Shown: positions 20,617-32,198 of the stretch, piece after piece
How positions within the stretch are numbered: position 1 is the stretch's first letter
Layout: every line of letters begins with the position of its first letter
Source of the DNA: Verticillium longisporum
Lineage: Eukaryota > Ascomycota > Sordariomycetes > Glomerellales > Plectosphaerellaceae
NCBI GenBank assembly: GCA_019188255.1
Contig: JAETXT010000014.1
Coordinates: 558,001 to 622,000 of the forward strand
DNA: 64,000 bases
Reading direction: 5' to 3'
Position numbers and translations under genes: made by a program
The notes under the pieces: generated by a model
What the model was told of the DNA's origin: nothing
The model's database searches: none
What the model saw: the letters and a program-made list of their open reading frames with translations, nothing else

Positions 20617-22572
20617 CGTGTGGGCGTAGTCGATAGGCGAGAAAGGGGCGGTCGAACGAATGTCACAAAATGCGTGCCATTGGTTTGCAAGAGAGTCAGG
20701 GTGAGCCCTTCCGAGGAAGGCCAAGGCCATATTACAGGAAACCACAGACCCCCAGAGCCAACATGAGGCGAAGACGAGGAGCCCAGAAACGGCTCCGATC
20801 TACAACCCGAGGGGATGGGGGCTGGGATCACGAACGAGGCAACTGGAAACCCAGGGGTTCTCTTGATTCTCCGTCTTGCTCGAGGTATACCTCCGGGACC
20901 GAACCCCACAAACCACCTGCAGGTAAACCGCCCGTTATGCGGTTGGTTGCTAGCTCGAACTTCAAACATACATTTGGGGACAAGTCAAGCTCCGTACTTT
21001 GATCAGTCCTCACCAATTAGACCCAACCTCCAGATCTGGACCCTGACGTGAATCCACCCAGCCGAATCAGCTGCTCCGTCCTGCCCGTCGCGACAGCGTG
21101 ACTTTGTATCGTTCGGACGGGCGACCTGCAGCGCGAATTGCCTCGCGCCAAGCCATCGACCTGCCATCGACCCATCGGCGGGTAGAAAGCGGGTAAGGCA
21201 AACCCCCGGAACTGGTCCGCGGACCCAAGGACGTGATACTCAACTTGCCCTGCATCGGACCAACCGTTCCTCACTCTGACCTCCCTAATCCCCCCTCGCC
21301 TCCTTCGTTCTTCGCTCTCCCCCCTTGCTCCATGCTGCTCCGCCTCCAAGGTCGCGGATTTCCAGGATGATACCTCACAGACCCCCTTGTGACCGGTGAA
21401 GACGTGCTCTGCGCAGCGACTCGTTCTTCTTGGTCGGTTTACGATGTCCGCGGCGCGCGTGAGCATGCCGCAGCAGGGGGAGGCAGACCCAGGGAAAGCA
21501 AAAGCAAAAGCAAGTCGAGACGTGATCCACGGTCCACATGTATGTTCGCCTTGCGTGCTCTGGCAGAGGATTTCTGCCCTGCCGAATGTCTTTCTACCAA
21601 GATGACTAGAATTAGGAATTTAAATTCTAATATTTTAAGGAACTCGATCTAGGCAGCCTCGCGGGGCTGGCGTTTCTCAAGCGGCATAACGGAAAGGAGA
21701 TCTTGAAGGACTTGGTGACCAGCAAAGTTTGCATCCAGTGTGTGAGTGTGCATGGTTGAGGTATCATCGGCACCGCTTTCCGACGAGGCTCACAGAGGGA
21801 CGTCTCCGAGGACGTGCCCTTCAACACACGGCGAAGTCGAGGCACACGTCGTGGTGATGTCGTAAACCGGCACGAATGAATCGTGGAAGACACGAAACGG
21901 GGAAAAGAACAACACAATAATCAGCTCGAGCTACAGAAGCAACTCTCTATATGAGTACCTGGACCATGTTGCACCATGCGATCGGTGATATATTCTTCTC
22001 GTGAAGGTCGTGGCGGGTGGTATCGGAACATGTCTTCCTGTCGGTCGAGCAACCGCCGTCGGCTGGCTCATCTGCCAGCAGCTCACTGCTGCCCTCGACA
22101 TCACAAGCTTACTCAACGACATCAAGCGAGCCGCACGAATCCGGGAAAGACGAGTTTGCGGCGTCGCTCAAGACCATTGCCGTCGACAGGTTCCTCAGTC
22201 ACCTTATCTAAAGGGGCTGTGGCTTGCGGTGGGTGCGGTGGGCTACGCTGGACGGCATGACTGCTCGGCCGTGCTGACGAGAGTCTCCGCCAGCCAACGG
22301 TAGCAATCGCAAGCTCACAAATATAGCACCGAAATCTTCAACAGATTTTGAGCAAGACAATGTCATGTGTTGCTACCTAAACAACGCTTGACGAGCTGGC
22401 CTCGAACCAACCCCTCTTTTGCTTGCTCGCCTTGAGCCAGGGAATGTAACTGATGATGGGCATACCACCACGACAAGTAGAGAACAGAGATGAAAGCAGC
22501 AGTAAACAAACAACGAACCGCAACAGCAATCGTGCTAAGACAAGCCATGTCGCAATTCTACCAAGGACCACT
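20617..22572. other. promoter of T5orf172 copy 2 and gene-free segment
   Basis: The part 20850-21260 is the duplicated promoter segment. A short AT-rich island at 21605-21645 holds a 21-bp near-palindrome at 21611-21631 (ATTAGGAATT, then TAAATTCTAAT). The rest, up to the AIM21 stop, shows no recognisable coding sequence. Confidence 0.45.
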
Positions 22573-25456
22573 TCACGCGGCCTCGCCACCCAGCTGCTGG
22601 ACCGAGACAGGCTTCACCTCCTCGGCCTGCTGAATCTGCGCCTCCAGGATCGGCTCGCCAGCAGTGTTGCTGGCCAGCGTCTTGACCTGCTCCGCCGGCT
22701 CCTCAACAGGCGCAGGATCGGTCTCCTGAGGTTTTGTCACCTCGGGAGAGACCTGCTGCTCCGTACTTGTCGCGGCAGCTTCGGGCTCTAGCTTCTCGCT
22801 CGGCACAAAACTGTCGATCCCTTTCTCGGCAGCTTCGAATGCTGTCGAGGCAGGCTCGACGGGTTTGGACTCTGGTTCAGGCACAGACTCCTCCTCAGCG
22901 GCTTCGGGTGCGGATTCGATCTCGGGCTCCTCCTTCTTTGGTTGAGGTTTACTGTTCTCGATCTCAAGGATACCATCGTCACCGATACTCCAGCACGTCC
23001 TCAGGGGCGAGAAACTCAACGTGGGCCCACTGGACCTGAGATCCGCGGCCTGGGACTGGCTCTTCGCCGCAGGGGCCCTGCGTTGAGGACCGCGGGCGCG
23101 GCCTTTCCTAGCGTCGGCAAGCGGTGCCTTCTCCTTCTCCTCCATCATGTCTGCCGCCGGGGGTTCTTCCTTCTTGACGGGGGCTTGTGGGCCTTGTTGC
23201 AGACGTTTGTTGAGGTCCGACATGAAGCCGGCCTGCAGGGCCTGAATCTTGCTGCCGACGGGGCGAGCAGGCACCGCCGGCTTTTGCCGCGGGGCAGCAT
23301 CCTGCTCCTTGGAATCGATGCCCGACGGCAAAGTTTTGGTGGGGCGTGCCGGCACCTGAGGCTTCGGCTTGTCGGAGATGACTGGCCGGAGGCGCTCGTC
23401 GCTAGGCGTCGAGCTTGGCTTGGGCCTCTCGGGAATCGTGGGCTTGTCGGTGGAGAGCTTCTTTTGCGGGCGAGCAGGCACCGCAGGCCTCGAGGTTGCG
23501 GAGGACTCATCAGTGGCATCGTTCGACTCGTTCGGCTCGGCAGACTCGGGGTCGGGGCTGTCGACGGTGGTCTCATGCATCAGACTCTCTGGCGTGTCTT
23601 CCCAGACATCGCGACTGGGGAAGCGATTGGCATGGGGCCGCGCCTCATGGGACTTCATTCGCTGGGCTGGGTGAGGCCTGGGCACATGCGTCTGGCGGAG
23701 ACCGTAGCTCTCGGGCGACTGACGCGACTCCTTTTCGGCCAGTTCCTCTTGTTGCCTGGCAAAGGCCTGCGCCGGTGTCTCGGTACGAATGACTTCATGG
23801 TGCGACGGAATAAACTCTTCCTCCTCGAATTCAGGCGTCGAAACCATGGCCGTCGCGTTGACGCTGTCGGGGGCGTCTTCCCAGATATCCTTGCTGGGGA
23901 ACTTGTGGCGCGGCTGGTTAGCCTTGGCGGCAGCCTTCCTCTTCTGCTCCTCCTCCTCGGGAAACAGAGGCTCGTATTCAGTCACGTCCTCCAGAGGGGT
24001 CGACGTCAGCTCGACTTGGGACTGCGAGCCGTGGTGATAAAGACTGGAGGGGCGGCTGTTGGGACGACTGGAGTTCTCATCATCTAGGAAGCTACCGCGA
24101 CGGTCGGCCGGGACGGCGGCGTCCTTTTGTAGTGATGAGGGTTCTTGGCGACTTCGTCGGCAGCAAGGATGGGCGTGTTGTACTCATCCTCCTGAGCAAG
24201 GTTTTCGCGGCTGTTGAGGAAACTCCTGCTGCGGTTGTGGTCGGCATCGACATGAATGACATCGCCATCATCATCGACAGCGACGGAAGCGAAGGCTGGG
24301 GCGGGGGCGTCCTTGCGCGGGGTAGAAGCGCGACGCAGCTCCGGGGACCTGGGGGCGGCAGAACCCGGGCGGGAGTGCATGCGATGAGCGTACTCTTCGG
24401 AAGCCTGGTACCCAACCTCTTCACTGGGCGTTCCGGTGTAGTTTGTAGAGGTGCCTGATGTAGTGGTTAGATATGGGAGCAGAACTAAGCGCTCGAGTCG
24501 ACTTGCCTACGCCCGCCTCGCGGGTGTCACGAACAATCTTGTTGAGATCGGTGCTGCTCATGGCAAAGTCATTCTGGCGATCGTGGAGAGAGATCTGCGA
24601 TTCCCTCTTCCTCGATTCGGGGTGCTTCTCGTACCAAGCACGCTCAAACTTGTCGTTGCTGGGCGTGCCGTGGCCGTGGAGGCCGTAGCTGCCGGGAGGC
24701 GCATCAGGGTAGCCGCGCGAACTCAGCTTGCGTCCGTGGTGGCGAGGGGTCTGCGACCTGGCGGACTCTTGGCCATGGGAGTTGGGAGCCGGCGAAGGGG
24801 CCTGGACATCGCCAAGGTGGGGGTTCAAGGGAACCTGCTGGCCAATCTCGGGAATGCCGTGCTCCTCGTCGTCAAAGACTTCAATGCTGCCGGCCTCGGA
24901 GGCCTGTCCGATACTGGACCTCTTCTTCTTGATGTAGCTCGGCGGCAGCTCGCCACTGCTAGGCCTGCCAATGCCAAAGGAGGCAGCCTTGTCCGAGTCG
25001 GTGCGAGTGACGGTGGCGACGCGCTGCTTGGCCGACTGGGCAGAGAAGGAGGGCTTCGGGGCGTGAAGCTTGAGGTCCTCGGCAATCATCCTCGTCTGCT
25101 CCGGCGAGACGGGACGCTGGTTGGCAGTGGTGCTCGACCGGACGGCCTCGTACTCATTGCCCTCCTCGCCAACGGAGGGCATGTTGACGCTGCCGGGGCG
25201 CTGGATAGGATCTTGGTTGGGGCCTCCGAGGCTGTTGTCGCGAGAGCGGCTCGTCCTGCGGCTCTTGGAGTAGGGGGTCTCGTTGATGGGTGCGGGGCGC
25301 GCATCGGTGGGGGCTCGGTCAGATGGAGCGGTCGAAACGCTTGATAGGGCGTGGCGGGACCATCGGTTGGGATTCGGCCTGAGCAGGACGATCTGAACTC
25401 CTGGAAGGGCGAGGAGGAATCGAGGGAGGTTGCGACATGGTGGCGGCTGTGGACAT
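22573..25456 (-). CDS. AIM21-family actin-patch regulator (two frame breaks, GC-AG intron)
   Basis: Fungal Aim21 proteins are long, disordered, Pro-rich proteins; in yeast Aim21 works with Tda2 at cortical actin patches to limit barbed-end assembly. Exons are 25456-24507 and 24454-22573, about 943 residues. Start MSTAATMSQPPSIPPRP, then a Pro-rich SH3-ligand-like N-terminus (VPPRPIKRFDRS). Repeated signatures include FPSKDIWEDAP and FPSRDVWEDTPES, and PAVPARP appears three times, as expected for the family. The intron uses a GC donor (GCAAGT), with TCTAAC branch and ATCAG acceptor; only this keeps frame into GTSTNYTGTPSEEVGY. One base is missing in the T run 24125-24128, after which PADRRGSFLDDE resumes. 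A second break near 25320-25327 follows RFDRSI and is not in a homopolymer. Acidic C-terminus. Confidence 0.82.
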
Positions 25457-26493
25457 GTTATGCCGTGTGTGTAGGCTGTGTGGTGTGGTAATGCAGAAAG
25501 CAAAGCGCGCAGGGTCGAAAGAAGCAGCAATTGGGATAGTGGCTGAGATATGAAAGATCGACTCGGAATGTTCTGTAACGCGCAGAGTCTGTAATTAGCA
25601 TACGGGTTGGCAGCGGTGTGTCAGAAGCAAAACGCAGCTTCCAATGGCGAGATCAAGCTTTGGCACCCGTCGTTGCAGTGACGGCCGTGCTTGTGCTCGT
25701 ACTTGGGTCGCAGCAGCCCAAAGACCGGTTCTGGAACGGAGCGAGAAGCGGATTGAGATAGCGAGAGTCAGGGGGCGGGAAGGTCAGGGGCAGCAGATAA
25801 AAGAGATAGGAGGGATGCGATATGATAATGCCATGTTTTTCCTTGATACATGGCAGCTCAAGATAACGCAAGCCCACCGCTTGAGCTGGGGGAAGTGTCG
25901 AGTGTGAAGCGCCACCAGCCAGATCCGACGACTCGTCGCGATAAGGGACTGTCAGAAGCTTCTTGAGGGCCAGGAGGCATTGTCTCTGGTTCGCCTTGCG
26001 CCCTCTCATCACCTGGTGGTGGAGAGGCAGATCGGCATGGCAAGAGGCAGAGTTCGAGACAGATCAGAGGCAGGCAGTGCTTGTCATGACAGACTTACAG
26101 GTGTGAGTGATCGTTGGGCGTCTCGTTGTGTGCTCTGTGACTCTTCCGGCTCGGGTTTCTTGGTAGCGTTTTGGGTGCCTAGAGAAGAGGAAGGCAGGAA
26201 ACAAGACAGATTCTCAGCGTCAATGGAGGCAAGTAGTAGCCAAAGTGGCGCCAACAAACAGACGGTGGCGGGCGCGACGAGGGAAGTCACCATGACTTCA
26301 ACCTCTTATACACTGACGAAACCAGCAGCGGCCAGAAGCGGTACTCTGCCAGTTCGTCACCGGGCGGGCCAGTCACGACGCCCGTTTCCCTGGCGAAACA
26401 GGGATGTCAATGCCCCGTCGCAGACCACTGTGTCGTTGGTCCGCACTGCGCACGGTGCGAATGATCTGCTGGCGAGCCGGGGCCTGCTGTAAA

Positions 26494-26544
26494 GCCTGCG
26501 AGCCTCCCAAGCCTGCGAGCCTCCCAAGCCTGCGAGCCTCCCAA
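26494..26544. repeat. tandem repeat, 17 bp x 3
   Basis: The unit GCCTGCGAGCCTCCCAA occurs three times without interruption. The unit length is not a multiple of three and there is no coding context. Confidence 0.85.
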
Positions 26545-27372
26545 GCCAGCGACTCGTTTCCCCCCGGGACGAGGTCATCCCCTACGAGTGCCCCTCCATT
26601 TGTCCAGGCCCTGGGTTCTAGAGCGTCGGTGGGTCCTCCTGAGAGCACGTAATGACTCCACCGCACCGCGCGCCGAAGCTTTTGCTGGAGGCTCTGGGTC
26701 TGTTCGGCGTCGGGTCAGCGTCTTTATGTCTGTCGATCGCCTGTTTCGCTCGATAGGCTGTAGCGACTGGTTCATGCCGAGAACTGAGACCTCGAGGCCT
26801 TGACGGCGATCCGTCTGTTTGGCGTTCGAGCTCGGAGGACTCGAATTGACCCAGGCCGCGCTCGTTTCCAGCGCATCGAGCCGTCAGACTCTGACAGCAG
26901 ACAATACCATGCCTAAGGTACTGGAGCACCCATCTCGACACAGCCTCACGGTGCGAGCTGTCAGGTACGTACCCTCTTTCCACGGTGCGGCGTCTCCTAG
27001 CGCCCCGCCATGGAGACCACGAGGGGCCCTGCCCATGTCTCGACCACCCGCATTCCACAGCCCGTCTGTCCACCCGCATCTCGACATGCATTCAGGAACG
27101 CACGAGAGACGCAGAGATTGCTCACCGCAAGACCGGCAGCTGGTCGGGACGCTGTTGGTGTCCCCGAGCTGCCATTCTCGTTCTGAAGAGACCAGGGACT
27201 ACATGGACTACTGAGTCGGCAAGTGACCCCTATTGACTGCAGCGAGAGCTTGGGAGGACAAGAAGCTTCCTCATCGAGCTTTTGCTGGTGTGATGACTCG
27301 AAGGGCAGGACCTAAAAGTAGACAGGTGCTTGGTGGGGCGCAAGGCACAGCGCAGCTTTCCCCAGAGGTTCG

Positions 27373-27452
27373 GGCAGGCCCAGCAGCAGGTCGGCAGGCC
27401 CAGCAGCAGGTCGGCAGGCCCAGCAGCAGGTCGGCAGGCCCAGCAGCAGGTC
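27373..27452. repeat. tandem repeat, 20 bp x 4
   Basis: The unit GGCAGGCCCAGCAGCAGGTC is repeated four times with no visible differences, which suggests recent expansion. The period of 20 excludes a repeated peptide. Confidence 0.9.
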
Positions 27453-28140
27453 AGCACGCACAAACAGGGCGGGCAGCTTCTCCTGTAAAGGCAGTAGGTA
27501 CTCACAGCTGGCCTGACCGGGCGACGTGCCGGTCCCCCCATTCTGCCTTTTGTGCCCCCCGTCTAACCCAAAGAAAAAACCTGATCTCCAAAATCCCGGC
27601 GTCCGTATCGCTTCACAGACTGGCCACTTGCCGGTGTCCGGCCGGTTGGATCGTCAAACCTGGCAATTCTGAGATGGCTGGCCCCAGACTCCGATCAACT
27701 CGCTGACACGAGCGAGCCATGACCAGCGCCTCCGTCTCCTCCTCTACCGTCATCTCGCAGAAACTCGCTCTCGCCCCCCTCTCCTGCAGAGAGCAAGCTC
27801 TTGTCCATGCCGTCAGGCTCCTTGCTGAGGTGACGGTTCGAGCCGTTTTCAGGACCACCGTCTCCGCTGACGTTGCGCGGCCCACGCCCCAAGAAAAACT
27901 CAACCCCTTCGTGGGCTCTTGGGGTGCACAGTGTACTCCTCTTGGCGGTGGGGAAGGCCCTCCAAAAGTGCCCCTCCAAGCCTTATGACGCCATGTATAC
28001 CCTTCTTCCAGCCCTCGCGTGACCCCCGCTGTCTATTGTTCTCTGGTTCTTCCATTGCTTCCGCTGTTGTCAGGGTGGACAGCAAGGGCAGGTCTTCTTA
28101 GTGAGTTCAAGTCTCTTCACTTTGGGACTCGGCCATGCAA

Positions 28141-28185
28141 GCAAGCATCAAAGCAGCAAGCATCAAAGCAGCAAGCATCAAAGCA
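28141..28185. repeat. tandem repeat, 15 bp x 3
   Basis: The unit GCAAGCATCAAAGCA is present three times exactly, followed by a diverged partial copy. Confidence 0.85.
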
Positions 28186-29874
28186 CCAAGTCACAAGCCA
28201 CTCAAGTCTCAGGCCATGTCGACGAAGCATGACTACCGCTGCTTTTCCTCTGTTTTTACCTTTGACCGGTCCCTCGCCAAACTCGCTAACGTCCCTGCAA
28301 AACGGGCCTCCCCCCCCCAGGTGCGATCGATCCAGATCGAAGTCGGGCCCCAGACGACGTCAATCGACGGCCCCTCCGTTTGAACTGGGAACCCACAGTG
28401 TCTCCGGCAAACGCCATCCTACATCATCCACAGTGCCATTAAGGGAGGGAACCTACCACACTTGGTACTCGCACCAACAGTGTTCACAGGGTGCCCCTCT
28501 ATTGTACGGTGCAAGGTCCTGACCCTCATCCGCTCCCCGCGCCCCCGGTTAGGCTTGGGACTTGACCGTCTTGGGCCACGCTCAGGGGCGTGACTGGCGG
28601 GTTCTTCACGATCACGAGGTGGCATGGAATTTCCTTTTGCAGGGTGCCCAGCTGGGCCCAGAGAAGTCAACGTGACTTGACAGAGTTCGCGGACTATTTG
28701 CTGCGAAGGAGGCTTCTCAATTTCGTCAATGCCCCTCCCTAGCTTGGCCCGTGGTCAGTGCCGCGGTGTGGGCTGTTTTCTCTGGCCCCCCTCCTCTTTC
28801 TCAAAAATCCGGGGAAAGCTTGCAGAGCTCGACAGCGGCGGGGTGAGCAGAGGGAGGGTCCTCGACGAGCTTCGTGCCGCGGCATGAACATAGTCAGACT
28901 GGTCGGTGTAGGCATGCGAGGAGCGGCGCTGTTCCTGTAGCAAGTCGGCGGGTTGCTCTAGTGTAGTCGGCGGCCCCTGGACAGGTCTGAGGACCTTGAG
29001 GGCAGACTTTCTTTGCGTGTCTGCCTGACTGACTGCTTGCCTGTCCCTTTGCAGATGGGATGACGAATTGGAGTGTCTGCTAGAGCGCGGCATACAGGCA
29101 GGCAGGCACCGGCTGGCGATCCCCCAGTCTGACGGCTCCCAGGGCGCGGCAGCAGATCAGCAAGTGCCTGCTTGTCTCTGCGCTTCATCGGAATTGTGCG
29201 ATGATGTTGCTATTGAGATCAATGATGACTGTGTTGCTGGTGCTTAGAGACAGAAAACCAGAGGCCAACTGCAAGATCAGTGTTCAGACAGAGAAAGGCA
29301 TTTGGCCCGCTGCCTATGGAACCTCGTGAGGGCGCGCATGATGATGTAAGTGAAGTCGGGGGCACACACACACAGCAGAACCGTTGGTATCCCCACGAGC
29401 GGCAGCATCGGACGGCCTCCAGTGTTGGTAGAGGAAGGCCATCAGGCCATTTGCGTTGTGCACATTGGGCCAAGTACAGCATGTCGCCGCCTAGAGGCCG
29501 CGCAGTGGTACGTACGCGTACTCTTGTTCGTCATGGCTACGGCGAGGCGATGCTCTAGCTGCCTGATGCGAGCAAAGTCGTATATGTGTCTTTCGTGGCG
29601 ACCAATTCTTCGCTCTGCTGCTCCTGACCTGGATTTGTTTCAACAAGAAGAAAGACGCCGCTTTCGTCTCATCGAAAGGGAAAACACAGTGCAGAGCCAA
29701 CGGGCACTGCGTGCCAAGGGTCAAGCAGAACGTGTTCGGAGCGTGTTTCACAGGTTGGCCGAACGTCCAGGGTCCTTTGCTCGAACGGTCTTTGCTGAAG
29801 CTTCCATCTGAGCACGTCTGTGTTCTGCTTGTGTGCCGGCCTGTTTGATTCGGTTGGGCGACCGCTGCATACTG

Positions 29875-29973
29875 GTGCACTTGCAGAAGGCAGGCACAGG
29901 CAGAGCAGCACTTGCAGAAGCAGGCACGCAGGAGCAGCACTTGCAGAAGCAGGCACGCAGGAGCAGCACTTGC
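29875..29973. repeat. tandem repeat, 29 bp, about 3.4 copies
   Basis: Two identical 29-bp units (29904-29932 and 29933-29961) are flanked by a diverged copy on the left and a 12-base partial copy on the right. The unit contains GCAGCACTTGCAGAAGCAGG. It lies about 450 bases upstream of the TVP18 start. Confidence 0.8.
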
Positions 29974-30425
29974 CGTCAGCTGTCAGTCGCAGCTGCCGCC
30001 AAGCCACTCCGACGCGGCAGGACACCTCGCCTCACTGACGCCGCAGGAAGGCGCCCGCCGTTGACGAGGCAGGTGTGTGAGGAGCCGCTGCCCGGCCAAA
30101 GGAGAGTGGGGCCACGCAAGACTCCAAGACACGACCAGCCTCCACCCGCCAACCAGGACCTCCGAGAGGCAACGTAACGACGGATCCTCTTGTCGACAAC
30201 ACAGCCATTGCCGAACATACCACTTTTCTCCCAGACGTCGCCTCTTTCCATCCCCATCGCATCTGCTACCGCCATCCATCCCGACACGATTCACGAGCAC
30301 CATAGTACGACCGTTGCCCGATTGAAATTGCGCTCGCCGTCGCCTCCGAGAGTTGATCGACACACGACAGCTCCGACACGGCAGCTCTGACACGACATAA
30401 CTATCACTACCACCTCATCTCCATC

Positions 30426-31146
30426 ATGACTCTCAAGGAGGAGTTCCAGACCCGCAACTTCAGTATGCAGCTCCTCGAGGCAATTGACTTGACGCCAGTT
30501 CGTTTCGCTAACCCGGCGCAGGCATCTACGGACAATGGTAAGCTAGCGCCGACCCTTGCGTCATGCTCCCTCGTCCCCTGCGACGAAGCTATCGCAGCTA
30601 TGCACGCACGATGCCATCGCGTTCAGCCTTACGATGGACCCTCGCCGATACAGACTGGTCCCTCTACACAGCAAGCTGACATCCGACAGGGCCGGCATCT
30701 TGGCCATGATCCTGTGCTTGGCGCTGGGCATCGCCAACATCTTCACATTTAACGTTGTCATCATCATCTTCTGCGCCCTCGCCCTGTGAGCCTCTCCCTC
30801 CCCGCAGCCGTCTCCATCGTGACAACCGCTCATCCCTGCGCGCAGCGTCTCCGCCTTTGTCATCCTCTTCATCGAGGTGCCCCTGCTCCTCCGCATCTGC
30901 CCGACCTCGTCCAAGTTCGACGAAGCCATCCGCAAGGTCTCGACCAACTACATGCGCGCCGCCGCCTACGCCGTCATGGCCGTCATCCAGTTCCTCAGCA
31001 CCATCGCCTCGAGGACCTCTCTGATCGCCGCCGGTGTGTTCCTGCTGATTGCCGGCATTTTCTACCTGCTCGCCGCCGTCAAGGGCCAGGACTTTGTCGG
31101 CTCCAAGACGCTCGGTGGCCACGGCGTCGCGCAGATGATTGTCTAA
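30426..31146 (+). CDS. TVP18: Golgi membrane protein TVP18
   Basis: TVP18 is a small tetraspan protein of late-Golgi (Tlg2-containing) vesicles. Exons: 30426-30462, 30522-30537, 30690-30785, 30846-31146, giving 149 residues, the normal family length; total length is a multiple of three. The second exon is only 16 nt and encodes most of SIYGQW. Visible signatures are FSIYGQWAGILAM, LFIEVPLLLRICPTS, TNYMRAAAYAVMAVIQFLS, and the terminal GSKTLGGHGVAQMIV. Four hydrophobic segments are clear. Introns of 59, 152 and 60 bp have GTATGC, GTAAGC and GTGAGC donors. Unlike several neighbours, no frame break is present. Confidence 0.95.
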
Positions 31147-32198
31147 GCTGCGTGTCCGGCATGGCCGCGTTGTGCCGTTGTGCTGCCCAGGGCACGGAAG
31201 ACCAGAGGGAGACGGGAGGGCTGCAGCTATGCGAAGCACGGCTGCCGCAAGGAAAAGCAGGGCTGCAGCAAGGAAAAGCAGGCTGCAGCAAGGAAAGACT
31301 GTCGGATGGCCCATCACCGCTGCGGCGTGCTACGGCGTGCTGCGTATGCTGATGGGCACGGGATGAGGTGTTGATGAGTCTACGCACACCGTACATTTGT
31401 ATTTTTCCCCCACAGTCCGCGACGGCCCCCATGATATCCATGTCGGGCGAAGGGATCAGGCGTCTCGGATGAGTTTAGGCTAGAGTCGACCGATGCGCGG
31501 CGGAGTCTTCTTTTTGATCCGGAGATACCGGCAATGATGATTTGCGTTCTGGCGAGGCTGTGTTGAGTCCTTGAGGCTGGTGATGTTTGAGATGGTCATC
31601 CTGTTCGCTGTCATGGACGTCTGGCTGATATAAAGAAAGCTGACTGGCGACATGTCCGTGGTGAATGGAGCTGAAGTTGGGGTCACGCCAGTTATCAACT
31701 TCCATGCCAATAGTAAGGGTCTACTACCTCGCTTCTATGGTACCAAGAGGATGGCTCGCGCTCGTCGACATGTCCGATCTCCGTGGGTTGTACGAGGTAA
31801 AGGGCCATACGCAGTCGATGGCAGCGGCCTGGACGCCATCGAGTACGTGAAGGTAGTGCAGACTTTACCTTGTCATGTCACGGCGCAATAGCTGGAGAGT
31901 CGAGAGTAGAATTCGTTTTGGTGTTCGGTGGCATCAACAAATACTACCTTGCTTCGGGCAGATGTATCTTCCTTGTAGATGTATCTCAGGAATCTTGCTT
32001 CGTGTTCAGATAGCACGTCATGAGCTACTGGAATCATAAATGGAAGACCAGTTCCAGAAAGAGTGCCTTGACAGGAACTCTCGTGATAGCAACATCTCCA
32101 GACGCCAATGCCGTTCTCCATTACAAGCACCAGTCTGCGCCTCGTCGACGTCACGGCCTGCCATAAATCTTGTCTATCCAGTCTATGCCTCGACGAAA
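31147..32198. other. 3' flanks of two convergent genes; small tandem repeat
   Basis: Convergent intergenic region between TVP18 and the F-box gene. A 20-bp repeat of about three copies lies at 31240-31296 (core GGCTGCAGCAAGGAAAAGCA). No coding sequence was recognised. Confidence 0.5.

Larger units (their letters stand above)
25457..30425. other. 5-kb noncoding region with several minisatellites
   Basis: I see no protein family, no convincing exon set and no RNA gene here. Four unrelated short tandem repeats with unit lengths of 15-29 bp lie between 26.49 and 29.98 kb and are listed separately. The last several hundred bases are the TVP18 promoter and leader. A long noncoding transcript or extended regulatory region is possible but not shown. 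Confidence 0.45.

Noticed and set aside
22370..22450. Possible tRNA B-box (GGTTCGAGGCC on the minus strand)
   Set aside because: It lacks the terminal consensus and no A-box or cloverleaf can be drawn around it.
22942..25344. Long plus-strand frames of 381 and 297 codons
   Set aside because: Both are antisense of AIM21, which has the matching family motifs.
27373..27452. Tandem repeat considered as a CRISPR array
   Set aside because: Units are directly adjacent with no spacers, and the genome is eukaryotic.
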